DNA of 64,000 bases from Paracyclopina nana (Eukaryota; Arthropoda; Copepoda; Cyclopoida; Cyclopettidae): the NCBI GenBank assembly GCA_019096065.1, contig JAGUCH010000007.1:2130501-2194500 (forward strand), read 5' to 3'. Both the position numbers and the translations under genes were made by a program. The notes beneath the pieces were generated by a model. That model did no database searches. It was not told the DNA's origin and saw only the letters and a list, made by a program, of their open reading frames with translations. Position 1 is the first letter of the stretch. Each line of letters opens with the position of its first letter. Positions 11,248 through 22,836 of the stretch are shown here, piece by piece.

Positions 11248-12906
11248 ATGGCAGCCAACTTTTTTGCGGCTCGTATCAAAGAAATAGAGAATCTCTCCAA
11301 CGAAATTGGTAACTCCCGCAATTTTCCTCCATTTTTTTCGACTTTATAACTTTTCCCCTTTTCAGTGAGACATCCTGAGAGAGGTCTTCAGTTTCAAAAT
11401 CTACCTTTTAAATGTCGAAGAAGGGCAGCCAGTCATCATCGCAATCGAATTCCAATGAGAATTCGAGACTGCCACCCTGACATTGAGCCAGGCGGCAAAA
11501 GGCCTTCAAAAAAGTACAAGAAAAGAAGGAGCATTCAAGAGCGCAAGGTGAATGCAAAAAGGGTCAAGCATTGGATGCAGACCCACAAGTGGCATGCTAA
11601 AAGGTTCCATATGACTCGCATTGAAAATGACTGGATTGTGCCACTGACAGCCAACCATAAGAATTTCCGAGCAGTCTACAGAGCCACAGTCAAACATCTT
11701 TACATGGAGGACAATTCCTATTGGAGATGCCTGAAGATTTCTGCCCGCAAAGATGCCATTAGCTCTTGCTTTGGCAAAGTCATTGGAAATTTGGTTTTGC
11801 ACCAATCCTTGCAAGCCTGCTTGGTTGCCAAGTCAGAGGTTGATGTGTGGCTCTATGACAAGGAAAATTCGCTTTTGTTAGGCAATGTCAAGTGCCAATG
11901 GCTCTCTGAGGAATGCACACTCATTTGGTGTCATCCTACTGCGTACCAAAAATTGATGGAGATCTTCAAACAGAGTCTCATTGGAGAAGTCACAAATGAC
12001 AGTCTATGCAGGTTTCGATTTTTCGGAAGCAACGTGTTCAATGATTATTTTGAGAAATACCTTGACGGCAATGCTAGCCAGCAAGGTGGAAATGTGGTCA
12101 AGTTCAAGCTGTCAAGTCTGGATCCAACTATTTTCAAGGATAGTGATGCTGATGGAGAAGTTGTACAAATAAGTCAAAGGTGCTGTGATTTAATTCTTCC
12201 CGAACAGCATGGCTTCAAAGTTTGGCTGAAGTTTGTGCATGAAATTCGTCATCTAGAAGTTGGATGCCTGGAAAGCCAAGAGCAAATTGACAATGAGTAC
12301 AGAAGAATGAGTTGCATGAGGCTGCAACCAGATCTGCTACTCAGTCAATTACCAGAAAAGTGGACTCAGCCTCAAAAAAGCTTGATTGACATTGCCAAAA
12401 TATGGGTGCCAGGATCATCATCATTTATGGTGTTAAGAGAAGCCAAAGAGCTTTTACGGTATCAAAAGTTGATGACGACAGGAAATGCTGAGCCATTCAA
12501 GGAAAGCACTTCGATCCCCGCATTCCTTCCCATTTGTGTAAGTTTTGACCTGTGATGAATAATTCTTAGCTTTGACTTGTAATCTACTTTTTAGATTGAA
12601 ATGGCTTTTGGCGGTAAACTTGAGGAAGGCAGCAAACTATATTTTCCAAGTGAAATCAAGGTCTCTCAAAAGATGGTGAAGGAAGCATTGCAAGTGCCGT
12701 TTATAGACGATCCTGTTGTAGGCATATTGACCACTTCAACTTTCAGTCAGAGAATTGCGTGCTGCTCTGGTCTTGGACTCGTGAGCGTTGACGCACTGAA
12801 AATTGTGCACAAGCAGAAATTGCTGTCAAATTATTCTACGATTGCTGTTCTTAACCCTCTGAATGGTTTACTGTACAGAGCGAGAGTGAAATTGCTCACG
12901 GAATAA
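11248..12906 (+). CDS. POP1: Ribonuclease P/MRP protein subunit POP1
   Basis: Largest protein of RNase P and RNase MRP, needed for tRNA 5' processing and rRNA maturation. Three exons (11248-11308, 11366-12537, 12595-12906), both introns 57 nt, give 514 residues. The diagnostic POP1 N-terminal block is present: RRRAASHHRNRIPMR, then HKWHAKRFHM and the DNSYWRCLKIS segment. The C-terminal domain contains VGILTTSTFSQR followed by a Gly-rich strand. At 514 residues it is about half the length of human POP1 (1024) and shorter than yeast Pop1, the loss being mainly between and after the conserved blocks. The poly(A) signal overlaps the stop codon. Confidence 0.93.
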
Positions 12907-12910
12907 TAAA
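12905..12910 (+). terminator. POP1 poly(A) signal overlapping the stop codon
   Basis: AATAAA begins on the second base of the POP1 TAA stop, implying a 3' UTR of only a few tens of bases. Confidence 0.6.
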
Positions 12911-13439
12911 AAAGACTCAAAACCTCCAAATGTGTACTAAAAGTGGCAACCTCAAATCTAGATGTCTTCAGGTTATCTTCAAAAACCTGTTTTAGAGTCA
13001 ACGGCTGTCATCACAGGGGTGAATTCTCACTATTCACATTTTTAAAGCTTTTTTCTGCTTTGCTTCCAAGCCAAAAGGTGAGCAATCGATCCTTCAAAAA
13101 CACGATAAGTTAATGCACGCAATCCACAGATAACCAGTTTTAAAGTACTTAAGTTATAGCTTAATAAAAAATATCATTGCCTTAAAACGACATTTTTACT
13201 CCTTTCCTTGAATGCATAGCTCGAGTTTTCGAGAATTTCATTGCTGACTTAATTTTTGTAATTTTTTAAAACGGTTTTGAAAAATGTTCAGCTTAAAATG
13301 AACCTTAAATATATGTACTTTGTATGCGGCTCAAGAGGTCGCACCTTGTTTTTAGCCACCTTGGGAGAACCAAAACAAAGTCTTTCTCACTCAGCTGACT
13401 GAGAATTCTTTTCTACCTTATGTAAGCGGTTCGGGAAGA
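12911..13439. other. Intergenic, POP1 to ABCB6
   Basis: AT-rich with no supported exon. It must carry the ABCB6 promoter; no TATA box stands out near the start codon. Confidence 0.5.
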
Positions 13440-16400
13440 ATGAGGTACTGTCCGGAGAACATCACCATTGACGAGATCTGGATCAACCATGGCGTCTCCA
13501 ACTGCTTTCTCGAGACCATCACCTCCTCCATCTTGGGCTTGTTCACCCTCATCTTTGGCATCGCCGAGCTCGTGTTTTACAAGCGCTACTCCTCCAGGAT
13601 TGACTACTTGCCATGGAACAAGCCCTACTCGATCCAGGTGTTCTCCCACGTGGCTCTCATCGTTGTGGCCATCCTGGATGTCATCCTGAGGTATGCGGCC
13701 TTTGGCAAGGCCATTGTGGGCTACGAGGTGCTCTACATTGTGGCCTCATTCATCACGTGGCCAATGGTCCTCGGGGTACTTGTCGTGGAACGCTGCTACC
13801 AATTGCCCACCCCGCCCAGCCATGGCCACGGGGTCATCCCTTTGGTCACCTGGACGATGGCCTTCATGGCCGAGAACCTCAGGTTTCTTGCCATGGACAA
13901 TGAGTCTTGGTGGTTCTCACTGGAGACCACAGAACACCGAGTTGAATTCTCTTTCTGGATCCTCAGGTAAATCGAAAATTTGTCTGAGAACACATTCAGC
14001 CTTTTTAGCGAAAACTACATTACATACTTACATGCAATATTACTTAATTACATGCAACTTTACAAATAGATATGCAACTTAACATAGTTACATGCAACAT
14101 TACATTGTTACATGCAACATTACATTGTTACATGCAACATTACATTGTTACATGCAACATAACATTGTTACATGCAACATTACTTACTTACTTGCAACAT
14201 TACTTAATTCCATGCAACTTTACATCATAAAATACAACTTTACATCATAACATACAACATTACATCGTAACATACAACTTTACATATTTGGATGCGACTT
14301 TACATCATCACGAGCAACCTAACATAATTAATTTCATCCAACTTTTACATAATAGAAAAAATTATATGCAACTTCCCATCTTAGGATCCAACTTTTACAT
14401 AATTTGAAAAACTTATTTGCAACTGCCCCTCATGTTTAGGTTTTTCTTAGTTTGGCAATTTGATCAGTTTGTTGATGCCATCAGACGTGTAAGCTTGAAT
14501 GTCAAAGTTTTGCTTCGTCTTAAAGACTGGTCTGATGTTGACATTGCATCTATAGCTTTTCATGTCCTGGACTTTGTCATTAATAGTGGAAACCGAATAG
14601 TTAACTTTTTGCCCTTGTAAGTTTAGAGCTTTATGTAGACTAGTGCTGATGAAGGTATTACTTGAAGCTTCATCCAACACCATATTAGTTTTCACTTGCT
14701 TGTCGCCATTAGTAACAATGACAGGGACTACTCTAAAGCATTTGTTTCATTAAAACGTAGAAAACTATTTCACAGTCATCCGCAGTTCTCTCAAGGACTT
14801 AGTATTCTTGCAGCGACACTGCGCACACCTCATTACATCCAACTTTTCATAATTCTATGCAACTTTGCATTATTGCATAAATAAATTAATTTTAGGACAA
14901 TCCACTCATATTTATATATATCTATGTATCTTTGAATACTTTAAAAAATTACATCCTTAAAACTACGTACTAGCCATGAGAGCTTACTTTTGTTTATGAA
15001 TTGATCATTGTTATTAGGTACTTTTTCACCTTGATGGTCTTCATATTGGGCATCAAGGCACCTGGAATCAGACAGAATTATAACCCACGCCACTTGCTTG
15101 ATGAAGAGGCTCAAAATGGTCTGGTGAATAATTTACGTAGCAACAGTCAAGGGTCCACCTGGAAGAATGTGTGGAAGAAGATCAAAACCTTGGTGCCATA
15201 CTTATGGCCAAAGAACTCTGTTGGCCTCCAACTTCGTGTGATTGCTTGCGTCATTTTGCTGGTTGGAGTTCGCGTCACAAACGTCTTCGTTCCAATTTAT
15301 AGCAAGAAAATCGTAGATGCTTTGGCTACTCAAACTTTTGCGTGGCAACTCATTTTAACATACGGAGCGCTGAAACTCATCCAAGGTGGCGCCACAGGCT
15401 CACAAGGCCTTTTGGAAATCACCAGGAACTTCTTATGGATCAAAGTGTCTCAGTACACAAAGAGGACCATTCAACTGGGACTCTTTTCGCACCTGCACAG
15501 CTTGAGCTTGAGGTGGCATCTGTCCAGGAAAACTGGAGAAGTGTTGCGAGTCATGGATCGTGGCACTGATTCCGTCAACGGACTCCTCAACTATCTCCTC
15601 TTCAACATTGTGCCCACCCTGGTGGATATCATGATTGCGGTCATTTACTTCACCTCGGAGTTCAATGTTTGGTTCGGCCTCATCACATTTGTCACCATGG
15701 GCATTTACCTCACCGTGACCATTGCAGTGACGGAATGGAGGACCAAATTCCGGAGGCAGATGAACTTGATGGAGAACAACCAGAGGACCAAGGCTGTGGA
15801 CTCTTTGCTCAACTTTGAGACTGTCAAATATTACAATGGCGAGGACTACGAAATCAAGAGGTATGAAGACGCCATTCTCAAGTACCAAAAAACTGAGTGG
15901 GATGTCATGGCCTCATTGAGCCTTTTGAACGGTGGCCAATCCTTCATCATGAATGGAGGCCTCATTAGTGGAGCAATGCTCTGTGGTTACATGGTGTCAC
16001 AAGGCACCAAAACGGTTGGTGACTATGTCCTCTTTGGCACCTATATTCTTCAGCTCATGGGCCCACTCAACTGGCTTGGCACCCTCTACAGAGTCATCCA
16101 GGAGAGCTTTGTCAACATGGAAAACATGCTGGACCTTATGGATGAACCGTTAGAGATCCAGGATGCTCCCAACGCCATAGATCTCATCCCCACCAAGGGA
16201 AAATTGGAGTTCAGAAATGTCAGCTTTGCCTACAGTCCGGAAAGGCCCATTTTGAAGGATGTCAGCTTCACAGTGAATCCTGGTGAAACCGTGGCCATCG
16301 TTGGCCCCACTGGAGCTGGCAAGACTACCATCATGCGACTTTTATTTAGATTCTTTGAACTGGACGAAGGTGCGATTATCTTCGATGGCCAAGATATCAA

Positions 16401-17020
16401 ATTAGTTAGGCAAAAGTCACTGAGGCAACACATTGGAGTGGTACCTCAAGACACAGTCCTCTTCAATGACACTATCGAGTCCAACATTCGTTATGGGCGG
16501 CCTGAGGCTGGCCTTTCTGAAGTCCAACAAGCTTCAGCCTTGGCCGAAATCCACGATCAGATCATGAGGTGAGCTATATTATTTCTTAAAAAATTACCTT
16601 ATGTACAAAGTCTAACTTTGTTTCAGGTTTCCAGATAGGTATGATACGGTTGTAGGTGAACGAGGCCTCAAGTTGTCTGGAGGGGAGAAACAAAGGGTGG
16701 CAATAGCCCGAACTTTATTGAAGGCTCCTTTGGTCATTCTCTTGGACGAGGCTACCTCAGCTCTCGACTCCACCACCGAAAAACACATCCAGGGGGCGTT
16801 GAATACAGTCTGCAATGAGAGAACCACCCTGGTCATTGCACACAGGCTGTCCACCATAACGAAGGCCAACCTAATTCTGGTCTTGAACCAAGGCGAAGTG
16901 GTCCAAAGGGGAACACATGAGGAGCTCCTCAAGAATGAAGGACTTTATAAAGAGCTATGGGATCAGCAGGCCAACATCAATCAGGAGCAGAAAGAGGAGG
17001 AGAAACCTGTCATAGTTTGA
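13440..17020 (+). CDS. ABCB6: ABC transporter ABCB6 (porphyrin/heavy-metal type half transporter)
   Basis: Half-size ABC exporter linked to porphyrin and metal handling in mitochondrial outer or endolysosomal membranes. Three exons (13440-13966, 15018-16568, 16627-17020) give 823 residues; human ABCB6 has 842. Order: extra N-terminal membrane domain TMD0 of about 230 residues with several hydrophobic helices, the six-helix ABC domain (about 250-540), then the nucleotide-binding domain. That domain has Walker [10 protein letters not shown] near 604, signature LSGGEKQRV near 708, Walker [13 protein letters not shown] near 730 and the switch His in VIAHRLSTI. All ATPase motifs look intact. Exon 1 is more GC-rich than its surroundings. 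Intron 1 (1051 nt) is the longest confirmed intron in the gene-dense half and holds a satellite array and a retroelement fossil. Confidence 0.95.
14021..14425. repeat. 20-bp tandem satellite in ABCB6 intron 1
   Basis: Fifteen copies of a 20-bp unit (consensus TACATTGTTACATGCAACAT) run in exact register from 14021 to 14320 without an indel. Central copies (14101-14180) are nearly identical and outer ones are increasingly diverged. Degenerate out-of-phase copies continue to about 14425. Confidence 0.9.
14430..14820 (-). mobile_element. Fossil fragment of a BEL/Pao-type LTR retrotransposon (protease region)
   Basis: The minus strand carries a remnant resembling the BEL/Pao aspartic-peptidase-like segment: a [12 protein letters not shown] core, like the LDSGSQ-SFI motif of the family, followed by a Leu-rich helix and a strand with VNIRPVF. 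It is a broken internal fragment with no terminal repeats seen on either side. It lies between two blocks of the 20-bp satellite. It looks old. Confidence 0.6.
14823..14885. repeat. Degenerate outlying copies of the 20-bp satellite
   Basis: CATCCAACTTTTCATAATT followed by a TATGCAACTTTGCATTATTG-like unit resembles the decayed right half of the array at 14321-14425. The retroelement fragment therefore sits inside the satellite. Confidence 0.5.
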
Positions 17021-17871
17021 ACTGATTTTACCCTTCATCATCGTACATTTTACATAACACTTGTCAGGGTCCTCAAAAACATTCTATTATAAGCAGCTAC
17101 GATTAAACTTCTTTTTATAGATTATCAAGTTTTTTGGGTGGGACTGTTATTCTTGTCCTATGACAAAAACAGAATCAAAGTTCAAATGCGTCACATGGCG
17201 AGTGGGGCTTATGTAGCATTTTTTATGAAATAACACTAGTTTTGACCGGTTACTTGTTGTGTTGTTTGCGAGGAAGTAAGGAGCTGTACTGTAGAATTTG
17301 CCCTCAAGACATAATACTTTGGCCTGGACTCTGCCCCCGTCACAATGCCGAAGAGCTAATCAGTTGTCAGCCGGCAAGATCAAAATTAACAACATTTAAA
17401 CCAAGAGTTGAAGATCATTTATGTGAGTTCATTCTTCATAGTGAAGTGCATAATGCAGATTTCGTGCAGCTCAGGGTTTTTTCCTCGCAGAGCCTTCATT
17501 TTTTCTTGCTTAAGGGTGCATTTTGGTTTACTCTAGTTCGTGCCTGCGAATCCCAGTTATTTTGCTTGATCAATTACCTACATTCGTGTTCAAGAACTAC
17601 CGTAACTTCAGTTTGTGCTGGAGTGTAAAGCCAATAAGAGCCGCGATTCTTGCGTAAAAGTGAGAGTTGTTTTATGTCACTTGCCTTTGTTAAACGCTCG
17701 AATTGAAAATGAAAAAAGCTTAAAAAATGCAGCTTGCAAGTCATACGATTAGATTAGTTAATATTGCTGTAAACATTTCATGGAGTCTTGCTTAGAAAGA
17801 AAAATGCACTGTTGTGCCCTCCATAATGAATTTGTGGGCGAAAAGAATAATTTTTTTTTATGATATTGCAG
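17021..17871. other. Intergenic, downstream of ABCB6
   Basis: No convincing gene. An open frame at 17242-17628 has no family resemblance and no splice context. A good acceptor (pyrimidine run ending TTGCAG at 17871) leads into the small frame annotated next. Confidence 0.45.
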
Positions 17872-17894
17872 TGAATGGTAGGGATCGAGACAAA

Positions 17895-18086
17895 ATGCCA
17901 TACACAAACTTGAAACCAGTGATAGCTTCCACAGCCTCCCTGGCTGGAGCAGCTATGGCATACAATAAAATTGGCACCAACGGCTCCTCAACCTGCTCCA
18001 ATAACTACAACTGCCAGCCTAAGAACGCCAATGGTGGAAAGTTGCACGAAGATGCAGTCAAGCAGATGCAAATGTGGAAATTCTAG
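17895..18086 (+). CDS. Candidate small protein of 63 residues, unknown
   Basis: I do not recognise this protein. The ATG has a favourable AAAA context and lies 23 bases after a strong 3' splice-acceptor-like sequence (T-run then TTGCAG). The product starts MPYTNLKPVIASTASLAGAA: a short basic start, then one hydrophobic small-residue segment, then a polar tail with two Cys (SSTCSNNYNCQP) and a Lys/Gln-rich end. It could be a small membrane or mitochondrial protein, or a chance frame. No upstream coding exon was found. Confidence 0.35.
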   Translation: MPYTNLKPVIASTASLAGAAMAYNKIGTNGSSTCSNNYNCQPKNANGGKLHEDAVKQMQMWKF

Positions 18087-18501
18087 TCTTTCAATCATCA
18101 ATATTAACATGTTGTCACATTTTTCTACTTTATTTACTCTTACAGTAATTACATCATGTCCTTGAAAATTGTCCTTCTTATCACGCACATTTGTGATTTC
18201 TCACAAAGAGAGCTGCGCGTTTGGAATTAATTTGGATATTAGTGAAAATAAGTCTTTTATATTTTGCGCTAATAATCCAAGTTGATGAATTAAAACTTCT
18301 TCGCCTCGGACATCTAAATAGTTTTAACAAAAATCTCTCCGATAAAAATGTTTCCGTCAAATCGACTGGCGTTAATTCGCCAAGTTTTCTGGTTCTTCTT
18401 TGTTTAAATTTCCGCTTCCGTTCATCCAAAATTTTCGGGCGGTTTCCGCGTAAATTTGGAAATCGTAGGAAATCTGGGCAATCTCAGACTTCTCAGCGGA
18501 A

Positions 18502-21456
18502 ATGAGCATAGAAGAGGGTGTGTCGCGTTACTTCAGCCAGACTCGGCACTCAAGCAGGAATACTGAGACGCCAACTTCGAATATCAGCTCAGTTTACGTA
18601 AAAACGGATTTTTTCGCCCGAAATTCCGATGATGAAGAATTTGAGGATCCCTTCGATTCAATTGGGTCTACTGAGTCCGCTTCAAGTTCGCGCTTGGCCT
18701 CTAGTGACTCCCAATTCCGGTTGTCCTCCACCGCAGCCCAATCAAGTCATTCAGTCACTCAATTTCGAGCAGACTTGTCCAGGACAAGATCATCTTATGA
18801 GACTCCAACCAATGCCAGTTCAAGACGAGCTACTCGGACTCCCGCTTCCAACTTGAACAATACTTCATGCTTCGGAGACGTCAACATTGGCTGTCTTGTC
18901 GCTGTTGTTGAAGGAAGGGGAAATGCGAGAGGAGAGGTTGGACTGGCCTCAATTTGCTTGTCCAACCCAAATTTGGTCCTATGCCAATTTTCAGACACGA
19001 GAACGTATCTTCGCACTTTGACCAAAATTGCAGTCTTGAACCCCGCTGAGATCATCGTTCCAGCTGCCTCTGGAGCGTACAGCAGTCTGGATCCAAGCAT
19101 GAGCAAGTTGTATGAAGACATAGTCGAGAAATTTCCCGACTCCAATGTCACCCAAATCCATCGCAAATATTTTTGTGAGAAGCGAGGCTTGCAAGTCATC
19201 AAGCATCTCTGTGCTCCAGAGTTCAGCTCAGTGGAGTTGCAAATCCGGCATAAGTATTATGCTCTGTCTGCTGCCAATTGTCTTCTCAAGTACGTCGAAT
19301 TCGTGCAAAATGTCGTCTATGTTCCCAAGGTAGGTACTTGTCCCAAGTTTTAGTTGTGACTATATAAAATCTTTTTTAGAGCATCAAGGTTGAATTCCAA
19401 CCCTCTACTGAGTCCATGATGGTTGACATTGAGACTGCCAAGCATGTGGAGCTATTGGCATCTTCCCTTAATTCCAAATCTGATGCTTCACTTTTTGGTG
19501 TCCTCAACAAATGCAGCACTCCTGGTGGAATCAAGCAGCTTAGAGCCACCTTATTTCAACCTCCTGTTCAAGTAAGCCACATGAAATCATAACATTCATG
19601 CCATAAAACACCTCGCTTTTTTGAAGGAAAAAACAATAGAAGAGAGGTTGGATGCTGTTGAGGAACTTGTGCAACGTCCCGAAGTTCTCAGTGCGTTGCA
19701 ATGTACTCTTGGACGATTTTGTGATCTGGATAGTCTTCTCACGATTTGTGCCATGCTGCCCAAAACTGACTCCATTTCTGCAGTTGAGCAGCGTATCAAC
19801 CAAGTCATAGGGCTAAAACATGCTCTTGGCCTCATTCCAAACCTCATAACTGCCTTATCAGTGGATATCGAGTCGACTTTACTCAACCAAATTGCACTTG
19901 TCCTCAAGGATGAAGCTTTTCCCATCATGCTTGAGCAGCTGCAAGCAGTGATCAGTGAGGAGGCGCGAGTGGCCAAAGGGGCAGCAGCAATGAGGCTTCA
20001 GAGGTGTTTTGCTGTCAAAAGTGGGTCCAATGGCCTTCTTGATATTGCCCGGAGAACCTATTGTGATTTAGTTGGTGACATTGAAACTCTAGTCAGCGAA
20101 CTATCAGAGGCACACAACCTTCCCTTAAAAGTTGGCTTTAATGGCCAACGAGGATATCACATTGTGCTAAGCAGAGCAGCGTTGACCGCTTTAAAGGGGA
20201 AATATTTCAAGATTTCCCAATTGCCTAGTGAATTTCTCAACCCTAATATGGGGAAAACCGTGGTCACTTTCACCACTGAAGCTTTGGTCAGGGCTGATCA
20301 GCAAGGGCAAAATGCCCTGAGAGAAATCACTCTAATGACGAATGTTATCATCCAAGAGCTCATTTGTCAGCTACGATCTCGCATTGGCTCACTTTTCAAG
20401 TTGAGTGAGGCCATTAGTGTTTTGGACCTTTTGGCTACCTTTGCAGATGTCTCGTCGATGCCCAATTACGTCAGGCCCAAATTTGGTCCCATGCTCCTTG
20501 TCAAAGAGGCGCGTCACCCAGTGTTAGATAAAATGGATGTGGAAGTCGTTGCCAATGACATAATGGCATCACCATTAGAGGCCAATTTTCTCGTGCTTGT
20601 GGGCCACAATATGGCTGGAAAAAGCACTTATTTGAAGCAGGTGGTCCTCCTGCAAATCATGGCCCAATCAGGGTGCTTTGTGCCCGCTCAAAAAGATAGT
20701 GTGCCCGTGTTTCGTATAGCTGACAGCATTTTCTCGCGAGTTGGCATGTCGGATTCAATTGAGTGCAATGCATCCACTTTTGCCATGGAAATGAAGGAAA
20801 CTGCCTACATCTTATCCAATTTGGGTCAGTCGTCGTTAGTGGTGATTGATGAGCTTGGACGAGGAACGAGTGCGGAGGAGGGCTCAGCCCTGTGCTGGGC
20901 AATTTGTGAAAAGTTTGCTCAAAGCACTGCTTTCACATTCCTTGCAACTCACTTTGAGCTCATGACGAAAATGGAGTCACTTGTCATCGGAGTCATTAAG
21001 TGAGTAAGCTTAGCTTTTTTGCTGTCAAAGCAGTATTTTTAAGTAGGCCAAATTTTGCTGCACTTTAGCATGAGTTTCGTCACGGAATTGAGAGAAGAAG
21101 CTCAAAATGATGGGGACAGAGATGATGGGGTTGTCCATACGCACAAGCTTGTTCGAGGTCATCTGGAAATTGCCTCTGTTGCAAACTATGGCCTCTTTTT
21201 GGCCAAGAAGCTTCGCATTCCCAAAGGTGTGCTTGAAACGGCGAACACGATGGCCCAGTTACTACGAAGAACTGATAAAGTTTTGCCTGATGTGGACGGC
21301 GAAGATCTGCTCAAAATCAATTGCCTGAGATTGGCACTCACTCTGAGGAAACTTGCCTCCAGAGAGGATATGGACATCTCCGAGAAAATCGAAATTGCTC
21401 AGTGTTTGCAGCAACAATTTGCAGCAGAGGACAATGATGACATGGAAACTGAATAA
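18502..21456 (+). CDS. MSH4: MutS protein homolog 4 (meiotic crossover factor)
   Basis: Meiosis-specific MutS homologue that pairs with MSH5 to stabilise recombination intermediates. Four exons (18502-19329, 19380-19571, 19627-20999, 21069-21456) with introns of 50, 55 and 69 nt give 926 residues; human MSH4 has 936. A Ser/Thr-rich leader of about 115 residues precedes VAVVEGRGNARGEVGLASI, then the connector with QIHRKYFCEKRGLQVI, the lever domain, and the ATPase. Walker A is GHNMAGKST (near 665) and Walker B is VVIDELGRGTSAEEG with an ATHFEL switch. The usual GPNMSGKST has Pro to His and Ser to Ala changes, but the catalytic Lys and Ser are kept. No mismatch-binding domain I is seen, as expected for MSH4. 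Insects such as Drosophila lack this gene. An ATTAAA at 21512 is the likely poly(A) signal. Confidence 0.95.
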
Positions 21457-21511
21457 GTGTGAAAAATCGAACCTTAGCTGACTCAATTGTCAAACATTTT
21501 TCGAATGCGTC

Positions 21512-21517
21512 ATTAAA
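21512..21517 (+). terminator. Probable MSH4 poly(A) signal ATTAAA
   Basis: ATTAAA hexamer 56 bases after the MSH4 stop codon, the only good candidate before the next gene. Confidence 0.45.
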
Positions 21518-21724
21518 TTTCGATTGTGAGTGCAGCATTCTGCTTTGCTCAAGTTTCCACTAACGTGGAAATTGTGCTGCAACAAATCAGAGCTACGTAA
21601 ATGTAACGCGTCTCAAAATCAAGGTGCATGCGCGCACGCAACACGAAGACTCCAACCTGGATTGGCCGAGAGGAGTTCCAGTACCTTGAATTACTACTAG
21701 CACCTGTTGCTGCTAACTTTCAAA

Positions 21725-22797
21725 ATGGAGCGAAGTGATCAGCAGGAAGCCTCAGATACTCTGGCTCAGTTGAAGTCTCCATTGAAGTTGAGTGACCATG
21801 ATCTCCTTCGCGGTGGAAGATACTCCACCAATCGATTCTACAGGCATAGGAAAATGTCTTTTCCTGCAGTCTCACTCACCTCCTCCCCCAGTCTTAGATT
21901 GAATTTGCCCCTACAGCAACAGCAGCAGCAACAACAACAGGCTTCAGTAGACTCCAATGAGCTGATCCATGACCTCGAAATTGCCAACAGAAGATATCGC
22001 AGATTCTCTAATGTGTCAGACGCAGTCTCGCGAAAGTTGAGCACGACAATAGGATGGAGGACAATTAGTGTCAACGATATAGTGAACCAATCCAAAACCT
22101 TGTGTGGTCAATTTATTCGAGCCCGGCTAAAGAGGAACATTGTGGCCAATAAACGGGTAGGCTTGCAAAGGCTCAGGTCCATGATGAGCCTCCAGTTGCC
22201 AGCCACTCAAAATGTCAGTGAAGTTTTTGTGCAATTACACATCATAGGCCAAGAATTGGAGCGTATGAATCCCAGCTTGTACACTGGTGTTTGCAGACAG
22301 GTACACAACTATTTTTATAATTGTAATTTTTAGTTTTTGAGACTGACACGTTTTTCAGGTCGGTGTGACAATAACGAATGAAAAGTCCATTAGCACAGTG
22401 TTGAGCTCGATAGCGCGGAATTTGCTCAAAACAGACGTGACATGGGGCAGAATTGCGTCACTGTTTTGCGTAGCTGGTGGCCTTGCAGTTGATTGCGTCC
22501 AACAAGGCCATCCTGAGTATCTATATGGCATAGTGGAAACTATGGGCTTGGTCATTGAAAGGGATGCAGCCACGTGGATTGCGCAACAAGGCGGATGGGT
22601 ACTTATATTTTAATGAGCAATATGGCAAAAAGTGACTCAATTGTACTTTTTAGAGCGCAATGCTGTCAAGATTTAGGCCAACCAATGATGACACAGGCGC
22701 CCTTCAAATGATTGCCCTCAGCGTCATTTGCCTCATTCTCATCCTCATGGGGTTCGTTTTTGTCCTCAGGACAATCGGCAAATTTGCTTTCAATTAG
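21725..22797 (+). CDS. BOK: BOK-like Bcl-2 family pro-apoptotic protein
   Basis: Multi-domain Bcl-2 protein of the BOK (debcl) type, acting at mitochondrial/ER membranes. Three exons (21725-22300, 22359-22598, 22654-22797; introns 58 and 55 nt) give 319 residues. The BH3-bearing helix region falls around VSVND/IVNQSKTLCGQFIRARL. BH1 is TWGRIASLFCVAGGLAVDC, close to vertebrate BOK, BH2 is ATWIAQQGGW, and a C-terminal membrane anchor (IALSVICLILILMGFVFVL) ends the protein. The N-terminus is about 100 residues longer than human BOK (212 residues in all) and contains nine consecutive Gln from mixed CAG/CAA codons. The preferred start is the ATG at 21725; an in-frame ATG six codons upstream exists. 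Confidence 0.92.
21914..21940 (+). repeat. CAG/CAA polyglutamine tract in BOK
   Basis: Nine Gln codons, interrupted CAG/CAA, in the extended N-terminus of the BOK-like protein. Confidence 0.9.
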
Positions 22798-22811
22798 TGC
22801 TGCGCAGAATA

Positions 22812-22836
22812 TTTATTGTGCAACTGTGATAATAAA
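22812..22836. terminator. Opposed poly(A) signals of BOK and CYB5D2
   Basis: Plus-strand AATAAA at 22831-22836 serves BOK, and minus-strand AATAAA at 22817-22812 serves CYB5D2. Both sit in the 49 bases between the two stop codons and each lies past the other's likely direction of entry, so the transcripts overlap tail to tail. Confidence 0.65.

Noticed and set aside
14021-14320. Regular 20-bp repeats resembling a CRISPR array
   Set aside because: The repeat is contiguous with no unique spacers, in an intron of an animal gene; it is a simple satellite.
15433-15888. Minus-strand open frame inside ABCB6
   Set aside because: Opposite-strand shadow of the transmembrane-domain exon.
17242-17628. 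128-codon plus-strand frame after ABCB6
   Set aside because: No similarity, no splice or promoter context, irregular composition.
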